From positions 154,250 through 218,249 of the forward strand of contig BLJB01000060.1 of the NCBI GenBank assembly GCA_013423325.1: DNA of 64,000 bases, read 5' to 3'. Each line of letters opens with the position of its first letter. Within the stretch, counting starts at the first letter, position 1. This stretch comes from Usnea hakonensis. Its lineage: Eukaryota > Ascomycota > Lecanoromycetes > Lecanorales > Parmeliaceae. Below the pieces are notes generated by a model. That model was not told where the DNA came from. It made no database searches and saw only the letters and a program-made list of their open reading frames with translations. The position numbers were made by a program, and so were the translations under genes. This document shows positions 22,646 to 35,000 of the stretch, piece after piece.

Positions 22646-23678
22646 TCAGTCAAAAGCACCTCTCCGCCGCGACTTGAAATATCTGTTGAAGGTGTCTGTG
22701 AGAATGTTGTCACTCAGCTGCATGTGCCCACCCTCGGCGATCCTGAACTCGAGCCTCTTCTCTTCGTCCAGAAAGCGCAGACCAATCCAATCTTCCTGAT
22801 ATATAGCTCTTTCTTGCAATTTTGTCACTTTTTCGCTTGTAGTATTGACCTCACTGAAAAATGCACTCTCTTTAGGGACGACCGTCTTGTCATCTGCAAA
22901 CATGAACGTGGTGAATCTGCCCAACTTTTGCATGTTTGCTTTATAGGTATCATTTTTCACCTTCCTCTCGTTATTAATGTCAGCCAGGAAGTTGCTATAT
23001 TCGAAGTAATTTTCCAAGTCCTCAGGGTCTCGGTAGTATTGCGCGGGCACGAGTCTGCTTTGCGAAAATGAACCCCATGCATTGCCTTTCAGGACACTGC
23101 GCCAGGTCTGGCATAACCAATCGTTGGTAGCGCACTCCTGGAACTCACTGATACCGTTGTGCTGGCTTCCAAAGGTGACAAGGTTCTCCACCCGTGGATT
23201 GTTACAGCGCTCGACGTAAGCCCGAAGGAATTGACCGCCTTGGGAAAAGCCGAGCGCATTGATGGCAGGTGCTTTGGAGAGTATGGGATGTGAGGCTAGA
23301 TCGTCGCATACTTTCTGAACCTGCAGAGTCACGTTCCCATAGAATGTGGCGGTGCGGTCCGCAGAAGCATCATCATCGAGACGGATATAATAAGTGGTCG
23401 TGTTTCCGATGGTGTGATTGAGTAGCTCTCCAATGGATCGAAGACCTTCAGCTTTGTAGCTGGATGCTATGAACATAACAACAAGCAGGGTCAAGAAAGA
23501 AGACATACTTGTCGCCGAGACCATGCCATACCACCAGTGGCAGGTTTGCTGGCTCTTCCGAGCTTACAGATTGAGTACCCTCGGTGGCAAAGAAGGGCTC
23601 TTGAATGGGAGGTATAGCTGCCACCCGCCTCAAGGCAACTGGCAATAGAAGCAAGAAGTAGAGGATGATGTCGGCCAT
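22646..23678 (-). CDS. PPT1: Palmitoyl-protein thioesterase 1-like lipase
   Basis: The protein has 327 aa in exons 23509-23678 and 22646-23459. The start at 23678 gives a strong signal peptide (MADIILYFLLLLPVALRRVAA); an upstream in-frame Met at 23726 would lengthen it. PLVVWHGLGDNYKAEGL spans the intron and is the family's oxyanion region. The nucleophile serine is in NALGFSQGGQFLRAY, the acidic residue in FADDKTVVPKESAFF and the histidine in AEGGHMQLSD. Thus the catalytic Ser-Asp-His triad is complete. The enzyme removes fatty acyl groups from cysteine residues of proteins delivered to the vacuole or lysosome. It is divergently arranged with CTK2, with 212 bases between the start codons. 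Confidence 0.95.
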
Positions 23679-23890
23679 GATGGTGAGTGAAAAGAATGGT
23701 AAAGCTGCTAAGTATGAGGTGGGCAAGACATGGAATCACAGAAGAGCGTCGGGCCGAGGGGCCACTGGTGCCTTGCCAAGTCTTTGGCCCAGATGTGGTT
23801 AGATCGACACTCTTCAGAGATGGACAATTGGGCAAGGTAAAGTACGTCTACCAAAGATTAACACTGGAGCATATCTACTGTATTCTGCAA

Positions 23891-25273
23891 ATGGCTCCGT
23901 CCCAGATAGCAGAGCAGATGGAAATTGGCCACGTTGGTCCTCATCCGTCTTATATCGAAATTGCAAAACCCTACATTTTCGAGCCCAAAATACTAGAATG
24001 TCTTAATGTTGCTGGAGTATCAGAAGCAAAGGATGACAGCATTCGACTTCAGGGAGTCGCCTGGATCGACAGTGTGAGAAAAGCTATGCATTTGTAAGCA
24101 AAGACCAAGGGCATTTTCCAGAACCCAAAAGCTGATATGTATAGGCCCGTACGGACTTACAATACTGCAGCTGTCTACTATCACAAATTTCGTCTAGTGC
24201 ATCCCGATAGCAATGGTTACATTGTGAGCAGAAGAAGAATCCGAGTACTCTTAATCTACTAAAAAGAAGTAAGGATGCGGCAGCAGCAGCACTTTTTGCG
24301 GCGTGTAAGATTGAGGACACACTCAAGAAGTCGAAGGAAATTCTCTGTGCTGCGTATAACTTAAAACTTACACCAGCAGAGCAGCTCACTCCAGATAACC
24401 AAGTACATGCCCATCTAGTCCGAAAAAGAAAGATCCATGTCCTGACTGTGAACAGCTGTTTGAGAATCACTCAAAGACAATCATCGGTCTAGAACGTCTC
24501 ATGCTTGAGGCTTCAGGCTTCGACTTCAGGAATCGCTACCCCCAAAATTTAATTTTGAAGCTCGCAAAGCATTGTCATGTAGATAGAGATACGGTAGGCA
24601 AGACTGCTTATTATATATCTCTCGATTTGTATCGCACCTTCGCTCCCCTCAAGCAAACCACAGCCACCATGGCAATTGCCTGTGTGGAGCTCTCGGGGCG
24701 TATTTGCGAACAGCCTATTTCGGAGTTAGAAGCAGGCAAGGGCTACAAAAGATGGAGAACCTCACGTCCTGAGGTCATGGGTATGTCCAATGATTTAGAC
24801 TCCAGATAAGCTCACGTCTAACCATATCAATTCTAGAAACGTTACTTGATCTCCTTGACTTGTACACTCATCATCGAGCTTCTACCATTGTTGGCCAAGA
24901 TCATGCTCTCGAGACTTTCATTAGCATCCGAATTGACCTGAACCAGGAAGCCTCGGCCAATAAGTATCCACGCTATTTCCAAAGTCATGCGAAGAAGTCC
25001 ATCACCAACGGCACTAAAGTAGCTAACGGTATTGTTGACTCAAAAGCTAAGAAACCCGTTACTCCGATTACGAGTCCTCGTGAAGAATCCTTGAGAGACA
25101 TTACCTCTCCGACGGCTAATGGTGGATCCAAACCTGGCCTGAAAGAGGGCACGGTGCGCTTCATGCTCAATCCGCAGCGCGCAAGAGACGAGAAGAATGC
25201 TGTGGCCGAGTTCTTCAAGGTCGAGGAAGAAGAGTACGAGGTCGAGGTTGAGAGGGAAAGACGTAGAGTCTGA
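23891..25273 (+). CDS. CTK2: CTD kinase I cyclin subunit (beta subunit)
   Basis: This is the cyclin partner of the kinase that phosphorylates Ser2 of the RNA polymerase II CTD. It has 390 aa in five exons: 23891-24093, 24145-24223, 24274-24402, 24456-24780 and 24837-25273. The cyclin box runs from IAKPYIFEPKILECL through GVAWIDSVRKAMHLPVRTYNTA, YYHKFRLVH and AAAAALFAACKIEDTLKKSKEI. TIIGLERLMLEASGFDFRNRYPQ is characteristic of fungal Ctk2. The C-terminus is disordered and ends in an acidic/basic Glu/Val/Arg repeat. The start at 23891 (MAPSQIAEQMEIGHVGPHPSYI) precedes the conserved HPSYI segment; an upstream in-frame Met exists but lies in the shared promoter. Confidence 0.92.
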
Positions 25274-25926
25274 GCTTCCCCTGGGGCTAGATTTGAGCCT
25301 GACCTCTGACCATGGATTCCAAGTAGGTACTTCCAGAAACGGAACGCACGCGTTCATTCAAAGCCGAAAACGAGGCTACCATGGCAACATCTTTGAGAGG
25401 AGGTCCTGTAGGACGCAGCGGCCTCGCGTTGGAAAAGCTGCATGAGCGTCAGCGAAATGGCAGTGGCCGGCTGGAGCACCAAGATGTGGGGCGAGGACGT
25501 CTTCCAGCTACTCAAGATGAAGTCACCGGGCGAGCTTCGAAGCGAAAGAAGAGACGCCGAGGTCGTTAGGCACGATCTCGGCAAGATCAGAGCTAGCTTG
25601 AGGGCCACAAAGTCTGTACCCTCGAAAGTATCGACCGGAGACCAAATTGACCCTTGGGAGAAGCAAGAGCAGTGGGGAGGATGAATCATTGGCATCAGCA
25701 AAGAGTGTATCTATATCACAGGTGCAAAGTTCTTGGTGAAATGACCGCTGCTTTAGTAGGAGCAGCAGTGAAATGTGGCTGTCTTTTAAATCATTAAAAC
25801 CAGGTCGAAGCCCAGAGTGTTGCGGAAATGCAAAGCTCCCATTGTTCGCCATATCCATGCGCGACCCGTTACTGAGAATCATATTTTATCGGAATCTGTT
25901 CATTTTCCACGAGCTTTCTTCCACCT
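25274..25926. other. Convergent region between CTK2 and CDS1
   Basis: About 650 bases between two 3' ends. The first 410 bases hold the possible broken small gene described separately; the remaining 240 show nothing that I can support. Confidence 0.4.
25331..25684 (+). pseudogene. Possible decayed or mis-modelled small protein gene
   Basis: I do not recognise the protein. From about 25333 one frame reads PETERTRSFKAENEATMATS; from about 25400 the frame one base further on reads EEVL, a TAG stop at 25409-25411, then DAAASRWKSCMSVSE and continues through AGWSTKMWGEDVFQLLKMK to a stop at 25682. Together these look like one alpha-helical protein interrupted by a one-base shift and a stop, and no intron of normal length can join them. 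An ATG at 25312 followed by a GTAGGT donor could be an alternative first exon. It could also be a real gene with a splice pattern I have missed, or chance open frame. Confidence 0.28.
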
Positions 25927-27488
25927 TCATTTTCCGAGAACCCCTGTCAAGCAGTCTAGAACCCGCTCTTCCACCAGTCCTTGGTTGACCATATACTTGC
26001 TCAGTCCCCTCACCACTTCCACCATTTCCTCAGCATCCAGTCCCTGGATTGCCTGTTCTATCAAACCACCCACACTAGCCTTGTGAATAGCTATGAAGCT
26101 GTGGTAGTACATGAAAGCAAAGAAGCCCATTATAAGCTGGCAATCCATGCGGTCAGTGATACCCCCATGACCTGGAATGGATTCGCCGAAGTCCTTAACT
26201 TTGAAGGTACGTTTGAGACCCGAGGCGAAGAAACCTCCAAAGGGCGCAATGAGTGAGGCAAACGTTGCGAAGACGAGGATGTGAAACTGCATTGGGGCGA
26301 TATGAATGGTGGACGGGATTTGGAAGGAGGCTAGGAGAGGGAAGTTGGTGAGGAAGAAGGGAATATGATAGGCTTTGGGTATAAAAACGGGATTCGGTGT
26401 GCAAGAGAGACCTGTAAATATGTTCGCGCCAAGGTCCTATGATACAATTAGCCTGAGGATATGATGAGGTAAAGGTTAGGTTCGCATACATTCACGGGGC
26501 AAATGAAGTATTTGTACCGCATCAAGATATTTGTCATGGCAAATCCAAAGATGATCGTACAGATCCACGCTCCCACAAAGCCCTCAACGGTCTTCTTAGG
26601 CGACAGCTTGATGAGTTGAGTACGGCCAAAGGCAATGCCACAGATGTAGGCGAAAATATCGTTGGTGATGACCAAGGATGCTGGGAGGAAGAACCAGATC
26701 ATACCCTCGAAAATGTTGTTCATGATGAAATGGGCTTGTACGACGATGAGGTAGAGGGCCATGTGCGTCCAGGCGAATTGGGTGAATTGGAAGCGGTAGT
26801 GACCTTTTTCAAGGGTGGCAACAAAAAACACAAACCCTACAGAAGAGTGAGTTGCGGGTTTTTCATTCAACATCAGTAATGGTTGTCCCCTAGGGAGACG
26901 TACCAATGACATATAGCATGAAACTAATGAAGCGATGGTGGGTCGCGAAAGGCAGCAGGACCTTATCCACCAGCACGATATGCTTGAAGTAATATATCAC
27001 ACTCTCACCATAAAGAAAGTACATTGTCGTCCCTAAGAAGTACCAGTTCAGTGACCTCGTGAATCGTAGATTTTTGGCCTTGCTTGGAACATTTGCGATG
27101 GCAATGACTTCTTTGAACGAAACAATTTGGATAACGGTCACAATTGCTATCACATATAGATGACCTGAAAACATAGCAGTGAAGAAGCCGGCGATCATGA
27201 CGAAGGTCCATATGGTTCGTGTAATGAATGTCTGCTTTTTCTTCTCGTACTCTGATAGCGCTGGATTCTCGGTCTCGTCCTACAACGACTTGGCATCAGC
27301 ATTGGTTGGTTAGATTGCGTACGTAGTTGTACCTCTTCTTTACTTGACTCAAGTTTTCCATTCATAGTTGCTCTCGCTGGGCTACCCGGCTCCGATATAC
27401 CATCGCTCTCGGATATGCTGGGTCTCCTTCCGTTCTGGTGATTATTACTCCTGTGTTGAAATTGGACGTTGCGCCTTGGCTTAGCCAT
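25927..27488 (-). CDS. CDS1: Phosphatidate cytidylyltransferase (CDP-diacylglycerol synthase)
   Basis: The enzyme makes CDP-diacylglycerol from phosphatidate and CTP, at the ER, for phosphatidylinositol, phosphatidylserine and cardiolipin synthesis. It has 462 aa in exons 27333-27488, 26904-27279, 26490-26836 and 25927-26436. After a polar N-terminus of about 75 residues there are seven or so hydrophobic segments. ITNDIFAYICGIAFGRTQLI and SPKKTVEGFVGAWI are conserved family blocks. The PROSITE CDS signature is fully matched near the C-terminus: SGLKRTFKVKDF followed by GESIPGHGGITDRMD, with the metal-binding DRMD. The length agrees with yeast Cds1. Confidence 0.97.
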
Positions 27489-28051
27489 GGCTATCTGTTA
27501 AAAGTCCCCAGATGTAAGAAGGCCAACCTCGGTCCTTTTCTTCCAAGGAGATGAAGTCGAGCAATGAGTGGTTCAAGCAAACGCACGGCGCGAGATGACT
27601 GGGACGCTCGCACTCTGGCGGGTCTTGGTAAGCTCAATCAAGCCGTTGACGCCTTTGGGGAGTGAGAGCGCCAAATTTGTTTTAGACAGCAATAACGGAA
27701 GTATTTAGAGCTGTAAGCTCTCAGCTTTAGACTTGCCGGCCAAAATGCCAGAGAAGTTCAAGAGTGTAAGGGTATGGACGACGTCTAATCAGTATCAGCT
27801 ACTTTATCAAACAGACGTGTAGCCCAACGGCTAATTTAGGCGTCATAAATTCACGCTGCCACGCTTATCTTAGCCTTACGGGTAGCCCTAAAGATTTACC
27901 TTACCTTACCTTACCTCGTTACCTAAAGAAAGGTATAAAGTTTGGTAGCCGAACCCTGTCCCGCAAATAAGTAACTCAAAGTTAAGTGACTTCAAGTCTT
28001 TTCTTTGTCACCAATTCGTGGAGCTCTCAATGCGGGTGCACGACGAGTGTC
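27489..28051. other. Divergent promoter region between CDS1 and uvsD
   Basis: About 560 bases flanked by outward-facing starts. It contains a run of the pentamer TTACC (27896-27915) and no supported coding sequence. Confidence 0.45.
27896..27915. repeat. (TTACC)4 pentamer repeat
   Basis: Four perfect TTACC units, followed by a further copy after a short interruption. The same pentamer recurs in other intergenic regions of the window (about 42485 and 58531). Confidence 0.85.
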
Positions 28052-30587
28052 ATGGACGACCAGGCCGGCGAAGATGAGGACTACTTTGATAACGATCTAG
28101 ACGCTTTGCCGGCTCACACCTTGCATCAACTTCAAGAACATGCAATCCAATCAACACAACAACCGAGTCTCGGTGTCCATGGCCAGTTGCCCAGCAAAGA
28201 CGAACCTGTAGGACCCGCGGGTGGCAATGGACGACTGTCAGTTGTGAGACCTGCGAGCCATGCCGCTAATCAAAATGCACTTCATGCGGCATCTTCAGAC
28301 TATGGTGACTTCGACGAGGAAATGCTAGATGGCGAGATTTTTGACGCCGCAGAGGGACCAGGGGACATATCTCAAAGAGAGCAGTGGAGATTACAGCGTT
28401 ATGGGGCGAACCAACGTTACGTAGAGCCGATAGAAGGGCTAAAACGCGTCAATGGACCAGGAGCTGTTGGCGCCTCTCGCTCTGATAGCAACCATCGTGG
28501 TAGTACCTGTTGGTCAAATGATACAGGCCAAGCAGGGAGTAAAGTATACTTAGCGAACCAGATTCCTTCCGGTCCGCCTCCAGATGAAAATTCGGACGTG
28601 AACGCTCTTCAAGCTCAAGTCCAGAAGGTGGGCTTACTCAAGACTTAGCGGTATGCACATCTATTGCTCATACTTTGATTCCTAGCTGCTACGTGAACGG
28701 GAGGCACTTCAAAACGATATTCGAAACGCGAACGACAATGCTTATTCAAAGGCTGGCGAGATCACAATCGTACGAGCCAACGCAACAAGAATTGAAAAAG
28801 ATTTTGAGAATCGAACAATGGCTCTAGAGAGACTGCATGCCGACGAAGCAGCGCGACAAAAGATTGAATTAGAAAAAGTACGAGCAGAGCTTCAAAAGAT
28901 CGCTACAGAGAAAGAATTTCTTGAAAACGATCTAGCGGAAGGAACAAAACAAATAAGAAATCTTCAGAGAAATATCAAGAAAGGCGGAGACAATATTCCT
29001 GAACCTAAGGCTGGTGGCAAAGAGAGTCAGCCTGTAACTCCAAAAAAGAACAAAGCTTTGGCCTATGCAGATGGCTTTGACGATGAGGAAATTCAGCCCA
29101 CGTCGCAATCCAGACTGGTCATCAGATCCAAAGCGAATACTCCCAAAGCCGGTGCCAAAAGGAAAAGGAGACCCCCAGAAGCCAGCCCTGTCAAGTCATT
29201 GGATCTCACGCCACCAATCCAAATTGCCTCGTTCGGAGAAGCGGTTCAGCATCAGAGAAGTGACTTTCCGTCTCCGAGTGATAAACAACCACGGCTTGCT
29301 CCAATACAAGAAGATCAAAGATTCAAGGTATCAGTCCCGAACGCTCTTGGATTGCCAAGCTAACACTTGCCTGGAAAGCTTACACAAAGGTTGCTCCACC
29401 ATCGCTTCGCACCTGAAGAACCCAGGACGTTTGAGCGCCTCGCAACATTTTGTTTTCCATCTAGCCGAGAGCGAGCTCTCTCCACAATTCTACTTGATAA
29501 AATGTCCTCATTGACTTGCAAACCAGACACTGACAATTTTGCTGCTGCAATGGGTCTGATTGTTATCTCTTTATGGTCACAGTGTATTGAAGAAAAATAT
29601 GTAAGCATAGTTCGGTTACCTAGACCGGTTCCAGTCCCTGACTGTCCAACTCAGCATCAGCCAGTGCATCTTCTCGTGAACCTAGTCAACTATATCCTTG
29701 TCCTTCATCCAATAAAGACAGCACCGGATCTTACAAACGACCTGATGAGTCTGGTTCAAGCAACAGCTGATGTGATACTCGTGCCTCGTTGTAAGAAAGA
29801 GTCACCTCGGAAAGACAAAGGGGATATTAGCTGTATTGAATGTCTTCAGGTAATGCAAATGATGGCGGATGACTGCTCTTGTGACAAAGAGGAAACAGTA
29901 CGCTTTTGGCGCACAATGCGATTCGACTTCATAATGATGCTCCTCAACTTCATCAACCCTCTCGAAGAGATCAAGATAATGCTCAGCATGCTCCATACGA
30001 GTATTTTGGATCAGTCATTCGCAATGATCATTCCTCCGAACAATGGACAGCAAGACGCTTCCGAAGCTCATGTCATTGATAATCTTTCTCATCTACTCAT
30101 CAACACCCCTCGTACGCTTCCTGGGGAGAAGCCACCCGATGCCGCTGGAATTTGCGAAGTCCGTCTTCATGTTCTAAGCTTGATTGAAGCAATGTGTGAC
30201 ACCCTTCACGGCTGTGAAACGCTTGCGAAACATCGACTTGTAATCGGCCACCTGGTACGCGTCATGAATGATGAACTCGACCGAGTTTACGATTACCAGT
30301 CTGGGTGTGAGCAACGGATTACCCTCGTCAACACTTCCACTCGAGTCCTTTACCACCTGACAACTAATTACGCTCATCTTGTCAATATGCAGGCCCGTCT
30401 CTCCGTGGTCCCTGGCGGCGAGAAGAAGTTCCTCATCGCTCTCACCCGACTTGCATTCAGTGAGGGCGGCTTCTATGAGCAAGGCATTGAGGATGATGTT
30501 GTGGATTGCGCTCATCAAATGCTGGAGGCGAGGGTCAGCCCTGAGGAGGCGGAGCAGTTGGTTGATGCATTCTCAAGCGCCAAATAA
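28052..30587 (+). CDS. uvsD: ATRIP-like DNA damage checkpoint protein (UvsD/Rad26 type)
   Basis: The protein has 808 aa in exons 28052-28627, 28686-29327 and 29379-30587. It is expected to be the DNA-binding partner that brings the ATR kinase (UvsB) to RPA-coated single-stranded DNA. The N-terminus is acidic (EDEDYFDNDLDALP), as in the RPA-binding region of ATRIP/Ddc2, followed by SSDYGDFDEEMLDG. Residues about 180-310 form a coiled coil (LQAQVQKLLREREALQ, LEKVRAELQKIATEKEF) for dimerisation. A Lys/Arg-rich segment (KRKRRPPEASPVK) could be a nuclear signal. The C-terminal half is helical with no recognised motif, in line with the HEAT-like fold of this family. The start at 28052 is chosen over an upstream Met because of the acidic MDDQAGEDEDYFD opening. 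Confidence 0.85.
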
Positions 30588-31017
30588 CCTTAGCTCCTTT
30601 TGGATCGCGGCTTTGCGAGTCTTCGGTGATTCCCGATTTCGAGGAGGCATTGCAAGTGCATTCACAAGTTATCAAAGCGTGGACATCATATAAATCATGC
30701 GCTACCTGTGAATACCCAGCACATAAAGTATCAAAAATCATGAGAATACGTGGCAGTGAGCGCACCAGGCACTGGTCGAGAAGCATTTGCTAGGTATAAG
30801 TCCAACGTAAGAGCACCCACCCCAACGCAGCAGCCACCGCAATATGGAATCTCGCACGGTCTTAAACTATTGTGATAGGCATTGGTAGGTTTCTCTACTT
30901 GCCGTCGGTAGAATTCGGTTGCTTTGAGAGCCAGACTCAAGCAAGGATGGTAGAGAGCGCTGCATGAATGGACCGTATGGGCCAAAGCTGGGCAGCGAAG
31001 TAGCACGAGATCAGACA
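30588..31017. other. Convergent region between uvsD and MED21
   Basis: About 430 bases between two 3' ends. Minus-strand frames (30535-30786 and 30731-31021) overlap each other and resemble no family that I know. No RNA gene or repeat is seen. Confidence 0.4.
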
Positions 31018-31567
31018 TCACCGCCTTATTCCCCCAATGATTCCATCGACCTTTGCTAGCCAGAGCTCCCTTTCCTCCTCAGCCTTCTTTCGCTCTTCCA
31101 GTGCTTCCCTAAGCGCCCCATCCAGCTCTGTGATCCGCGCGCCTTGTTTATCCTGGCTGTTCTCTACACCCGGCAAGACACTGATGAGATACTCGATCTG
31201 CTTTGCTTTGAGTAGGAGATCCTGGGCCAGTTCTCGCTGCGCAGATGCAAAGGTAGTAGGGGTGTCAGGACGCTGTTCTGGTGGGTAGGAGGAGGACTCC
31301 GGGAGCTCTTGCTGGGAAACGGGTTGCTCATGATTGGAATTGGCATTGGCGTTGGCATTGCTGCTATGATTATTGCGTCGAGAGTCGGAAGTTGGTGGGG
31401 ATGTGAGGGCGGAAGAGGTGTGGTGAAGCGATAAGTAACGGATCGAAGCGTAGAATTGAGTTGCTAGCTTCAGCGTTTGTATTGTTAGCTCTTGCGCGGG
31501 TGTCGTAAGGTAATCAATGTCTTACTTGATCATAGCAGTCTTGCAATTGTGTCAAACGATCTGCCAT
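31018..31567 (-). CDS. MED21: Mediator of RNA polymerase II transcription subunit 21
   Basis: The protein has 163 aa in exons 31526-31567 and 31018-31467. The first exon encodes MADRLTQLQDCYDQ and the second starts LATQFYASIRYLSLHH, so that the highly conserved MADRLTQLQD...LATQF start of Med21/Srb7 is restored across a 58-nt intron. A variable Asn/Ser/Pro-rich linker follows (an NANANANSN run). FASAQRELAQDLLLKAKQIE and YLISVLPGVENS are the family's middle helix; the C-terminal coiled coil ends in KVDGIIGGIRR. Med21 pairs with Med7 at the hinge between the middle and tail parts of Mediator. Most of the second exon has no ATG, so a simple ORF scan misses it. Confidence 0.93.
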
Positions 31568-32009
31568 TGCTGTCTTTCAGTTTGGTGCAGACGACGAGCT
31601 CGAGGTTGAAGATACAGAAGATCGAGATCTGACCGTTACGTTAGCGAACTGGCACGCGCCACGAACCTTGAATGAAACCCTAAGTAGGTACTTTACAGTT
31701 TCGGCTAAAATGACACCAAATTTCCTCTCAACCCTTGTAAAAAGGAAAACGGTTCAGATCATTCCCAATACGCAAATGGCTTGTTAATCTATGTTGGGAG
31801 TGAGATCTCCCAGGGCGCAGTCAAAGCAGGACAAGCAAAGCGATCACAACATGTTGACACTCAATCATGTACTTCAATGACAATTACAATACGCCAATCC
31901 AATTGAAGTGCGGTCGATCCCTGGCGCTTTGCAAATGCTTGGTCAAATTGACAGAACGAAGACTGCTCGGGTTCTCGAGACGGAAACCCTCAAGTCACAG
32001 TGAATGGTC
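31568..32009. other. Intergenic region between MED21 and the phospholipase gene
   Basis: About 440 bases. Both flanking genes are on the minus strand, so this is the MED21 promoter and the end of the phospholipase transcript. I see nothing else. Confidence 0.4.
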
Positions 32010-35000
32010 TCACTGAAAGTGGTCTCCGTGTTCTCGCAGATGTCTCCTCCAACGCTGAATCTTCTCCTTTTCCTCCGTCATAAGTCTTTTAGCCCTCTTC
32101 CTCTCATATACAGCCTTGACAGTCTTCTTAATTTGGTCTCTGCCGGCCTCGAAGTTAGCTCTTGCGAGGGCGACAACCTTATCGATTTCTTGAGGCGAAT
32201 AGATGAAGTTCCAAGTGGAAAGAAATGGTGACGTATCCGGGTCAACACCTTCGACGTTGGGGTTTTTCAACAACGGTAAATAGACAACGGTCATTCCAGC
32301 GTCAGGATCTAAAAGCTTCCATTCGGTGTCGAGCTCAACACGCGTATTGTGTGGTGGCTTATAGTCGCTCTTGTGATCCATGGTGGTACCAACCCAGACT
32401 GAGGACAACACTCCGAGTCAGCTCTTGTCTCAGCTCATATTTGTCACGGCGCACGTAAGGGTAGGGGAGAATGAAACCCCAAACTCGTTTCAATACCCAG
32501 TTGGCGGTATATGCTGGGAAGGGGCTACTTCTAAGATATACTTACCATTGCAAAAGGTCAAGTCAGTTTCACCAGGCTCTTTGGCTCCGTTGTTTGCGAT
32601 TGGATTGTTCGCATCATCCTGAGACCTTCCCTTTTGCTCCTCCCGCCTTTCAGCTATTTTACCAGCAGCTTGTTGAGCTGTCCCTGCATCGGCTGCATCA
32701 AGCTCGGTGTTCGTTTCGTCTTCCACTCTTGGCCAGCCAGCACCTACAGGCCATCCTCTGATACCTCGCTGTTTTGCGTATCCTTCGGCAACAGAAAGCC
32801 AATTTTCCTGCTTGATATCTGCAGAAGCGTCAAAACAGACAATGATATCAACATTCCGGCCTCTACGGAGTAACGGATAGATGGGAAGATTGTTGCTCAT
32901 GCCCTGAGAAGATCAGTCCGAAACAGATACAGCATATATGATCCTACTGAAGACTATGTGAATACTATTAAAAAGTGGCAGCGACTTACGGCATCCATTA
33001 ACTCAAGATATTCATCGTTGAAGATGCTCTTAGGGCACGTCGACGGCAGTCGGTCTTCAAGACCTCTCGTAAAATTTGGAATTGTTCCCGGGTCAATGGG
33101 ATGCATTTTGATCAAGTCGTCGTTATTCTCCTCAATCAGGGCATCAATGCCTCCAAATCCGGCTAGTCCTTTCAGTATAGGGCGGACCTCTTTGTAATAA
33201 TGGGCGAGCTAATAGAGACTTCCGAGTCAGCATTGGCTCTAAGACGGTTTGTGCCTTCTGAGATCACTCTAAACGTGTCTCAATTCTCCAGAGTTTTTAG
33301 CTCTAGAGATTTAAGGCCAAAAACCTACGTACGGTAGCACAAAACGCGGAGCCCCATATTCCCATCAAGAAGGGAATGCGAAGCTCTGGAAGCGCAGGGC
33401 CATTTTCACGCTCTACACTTCTACCCATTTGGAAATGACGTCCAATACTCCATGACGGAATGCCGGCCTCAAAGTCTTCACAAAAAAGCTCGTAAGGAGT
33501 GAACTCGAACCATTGGAACCATGCTTTTTGTTTTGCTTTTTTCTTCGCTGCATCTGTTGTTTCGCCTTTCACTCTTTCGTCCTCTGGTTTTTGCTCCTCC
33601 AAGGGTATCTCGTGCCTAACAGCGGCATAGATAGGAAGTGGATTTGCACCACTAGGAAGGTAGAACCGCTGATTGGAGAGCTTAAGATCTCGAGGGTCGA
33701 CGCTGAGCTCATTACCTGGAATCATTAAGCGACTTGATAGCAATAGTCCGTAAATGTCGACGAGGCCAAAATCCGCTCGCGCGTCCCCTTTGAGCCGTTC
33801 GACTGAGCCAGCAAGGAGGAACTTATTTGTGGGAGCTTTCGTACACAAGTCTAGGAAACTTGGAGGGTACGCAATGTGAACGCTTGTGCGTTTTTTAAGG
33901 TGTTCTATGACTTTCTCATATCTACGCCCTAAACTGGAGTTGTAGAGAGTCTGTAGCCAACAACTGCCGCTGACACCAGCACTGGATCACGAACACGGAG
34001 TCAGTAGTGCCTACTTGAAGGATAGTCTGAAGGACTGTAACGTATCTAGACAGTAAAAATTGTTGCAAGACACCTCTCAAGTCTTAGGACTCAGTCCAAA
34101 AGAGGCAATGTGTGTATGGACTCGGAAAAAGACGTACGTATAAGTCGCGCAATCAAAGAGCCCCGCCTCCTGCGCCTGTCATGTAGTTAGTTTTGCATGC
34201 TTCAGGGAGTGAAGGGGTCTTTTCTACGCTCAGGTACGATGCTGCTCCTGCCACGAGGGCCCTCAGACCTCCTCCTGATCCACATACTGCGATGGTGGGT
34301 ACGTCTTTAGGGTCCACATCAGCTTCTGGTATCTCGAGGTACTGGGCCAGCTTTTTCGCTGTGTATCTCTTTCTGCGCCGAACGAAGGCCATTTCTTCAG
34401 AACACAAGTCACCCCCAATCCGTACTCTCGCACTCAGGGCAATTTCTGGGTGAGTATCAACATCTTGGGCCTCTTGCCAAATCTCCTCTGCGAGTGATCC
34501 TCTCGCCATGTTCATTTCTCGCTGCAGCTTTTCCATATAGTCCGGAAGATCGTGAGCCCATTGTGGAATAATTCGGTCTGTTATCTTGTCTCCAAGTTCT
34601 GTCCACTGTGGAAATTCCAAATCAGCGAAAAAATGAGCTACAGAATAAACTCTAAAGAGTATTGCTTCTCGTAATGGAATCAAAAATGGCGCTCTCCACC
34701 CCTTGAAAAGTATGCAAGAAGCAATCCTGGAAGAACATCTACTGTTCCCCCACCAGACGAAGAGATTTGCTCCTCTATCAAAGATTCCGCTCAAGAAAAT
34801 TAGAGTGGATTGAAGCTATCGTTGGTGGTAATGCTCCTAGGCGGTGTCTTACGAAGCTAGTTATTGAAATCGGTATGAGATGAAGCTCTTCATTATACAT
34901 ACCTGAACAGATGATAGGGACTTGCGGGCTATAGCAACATTCAAAGAGACGGAGGCCCATGCTGCGCTATCCTCATCCTCGAACAGGGGGATTTCTTCAT

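Noticed and set aside
29600..29660. Short intron inside exon 3 of uvsD (GTAAGC at about 29600 to an AG near 29635)
   Set aside because: The interval would be only 23-34 nt and not keep the frame, whereas the exon is open throughout.
30731..31021. 96-codon minus-strand frame downstream of MED21
   Set aside because: It begins in the MED21 stop region, shows no recognised domain and has no independent promoter space.
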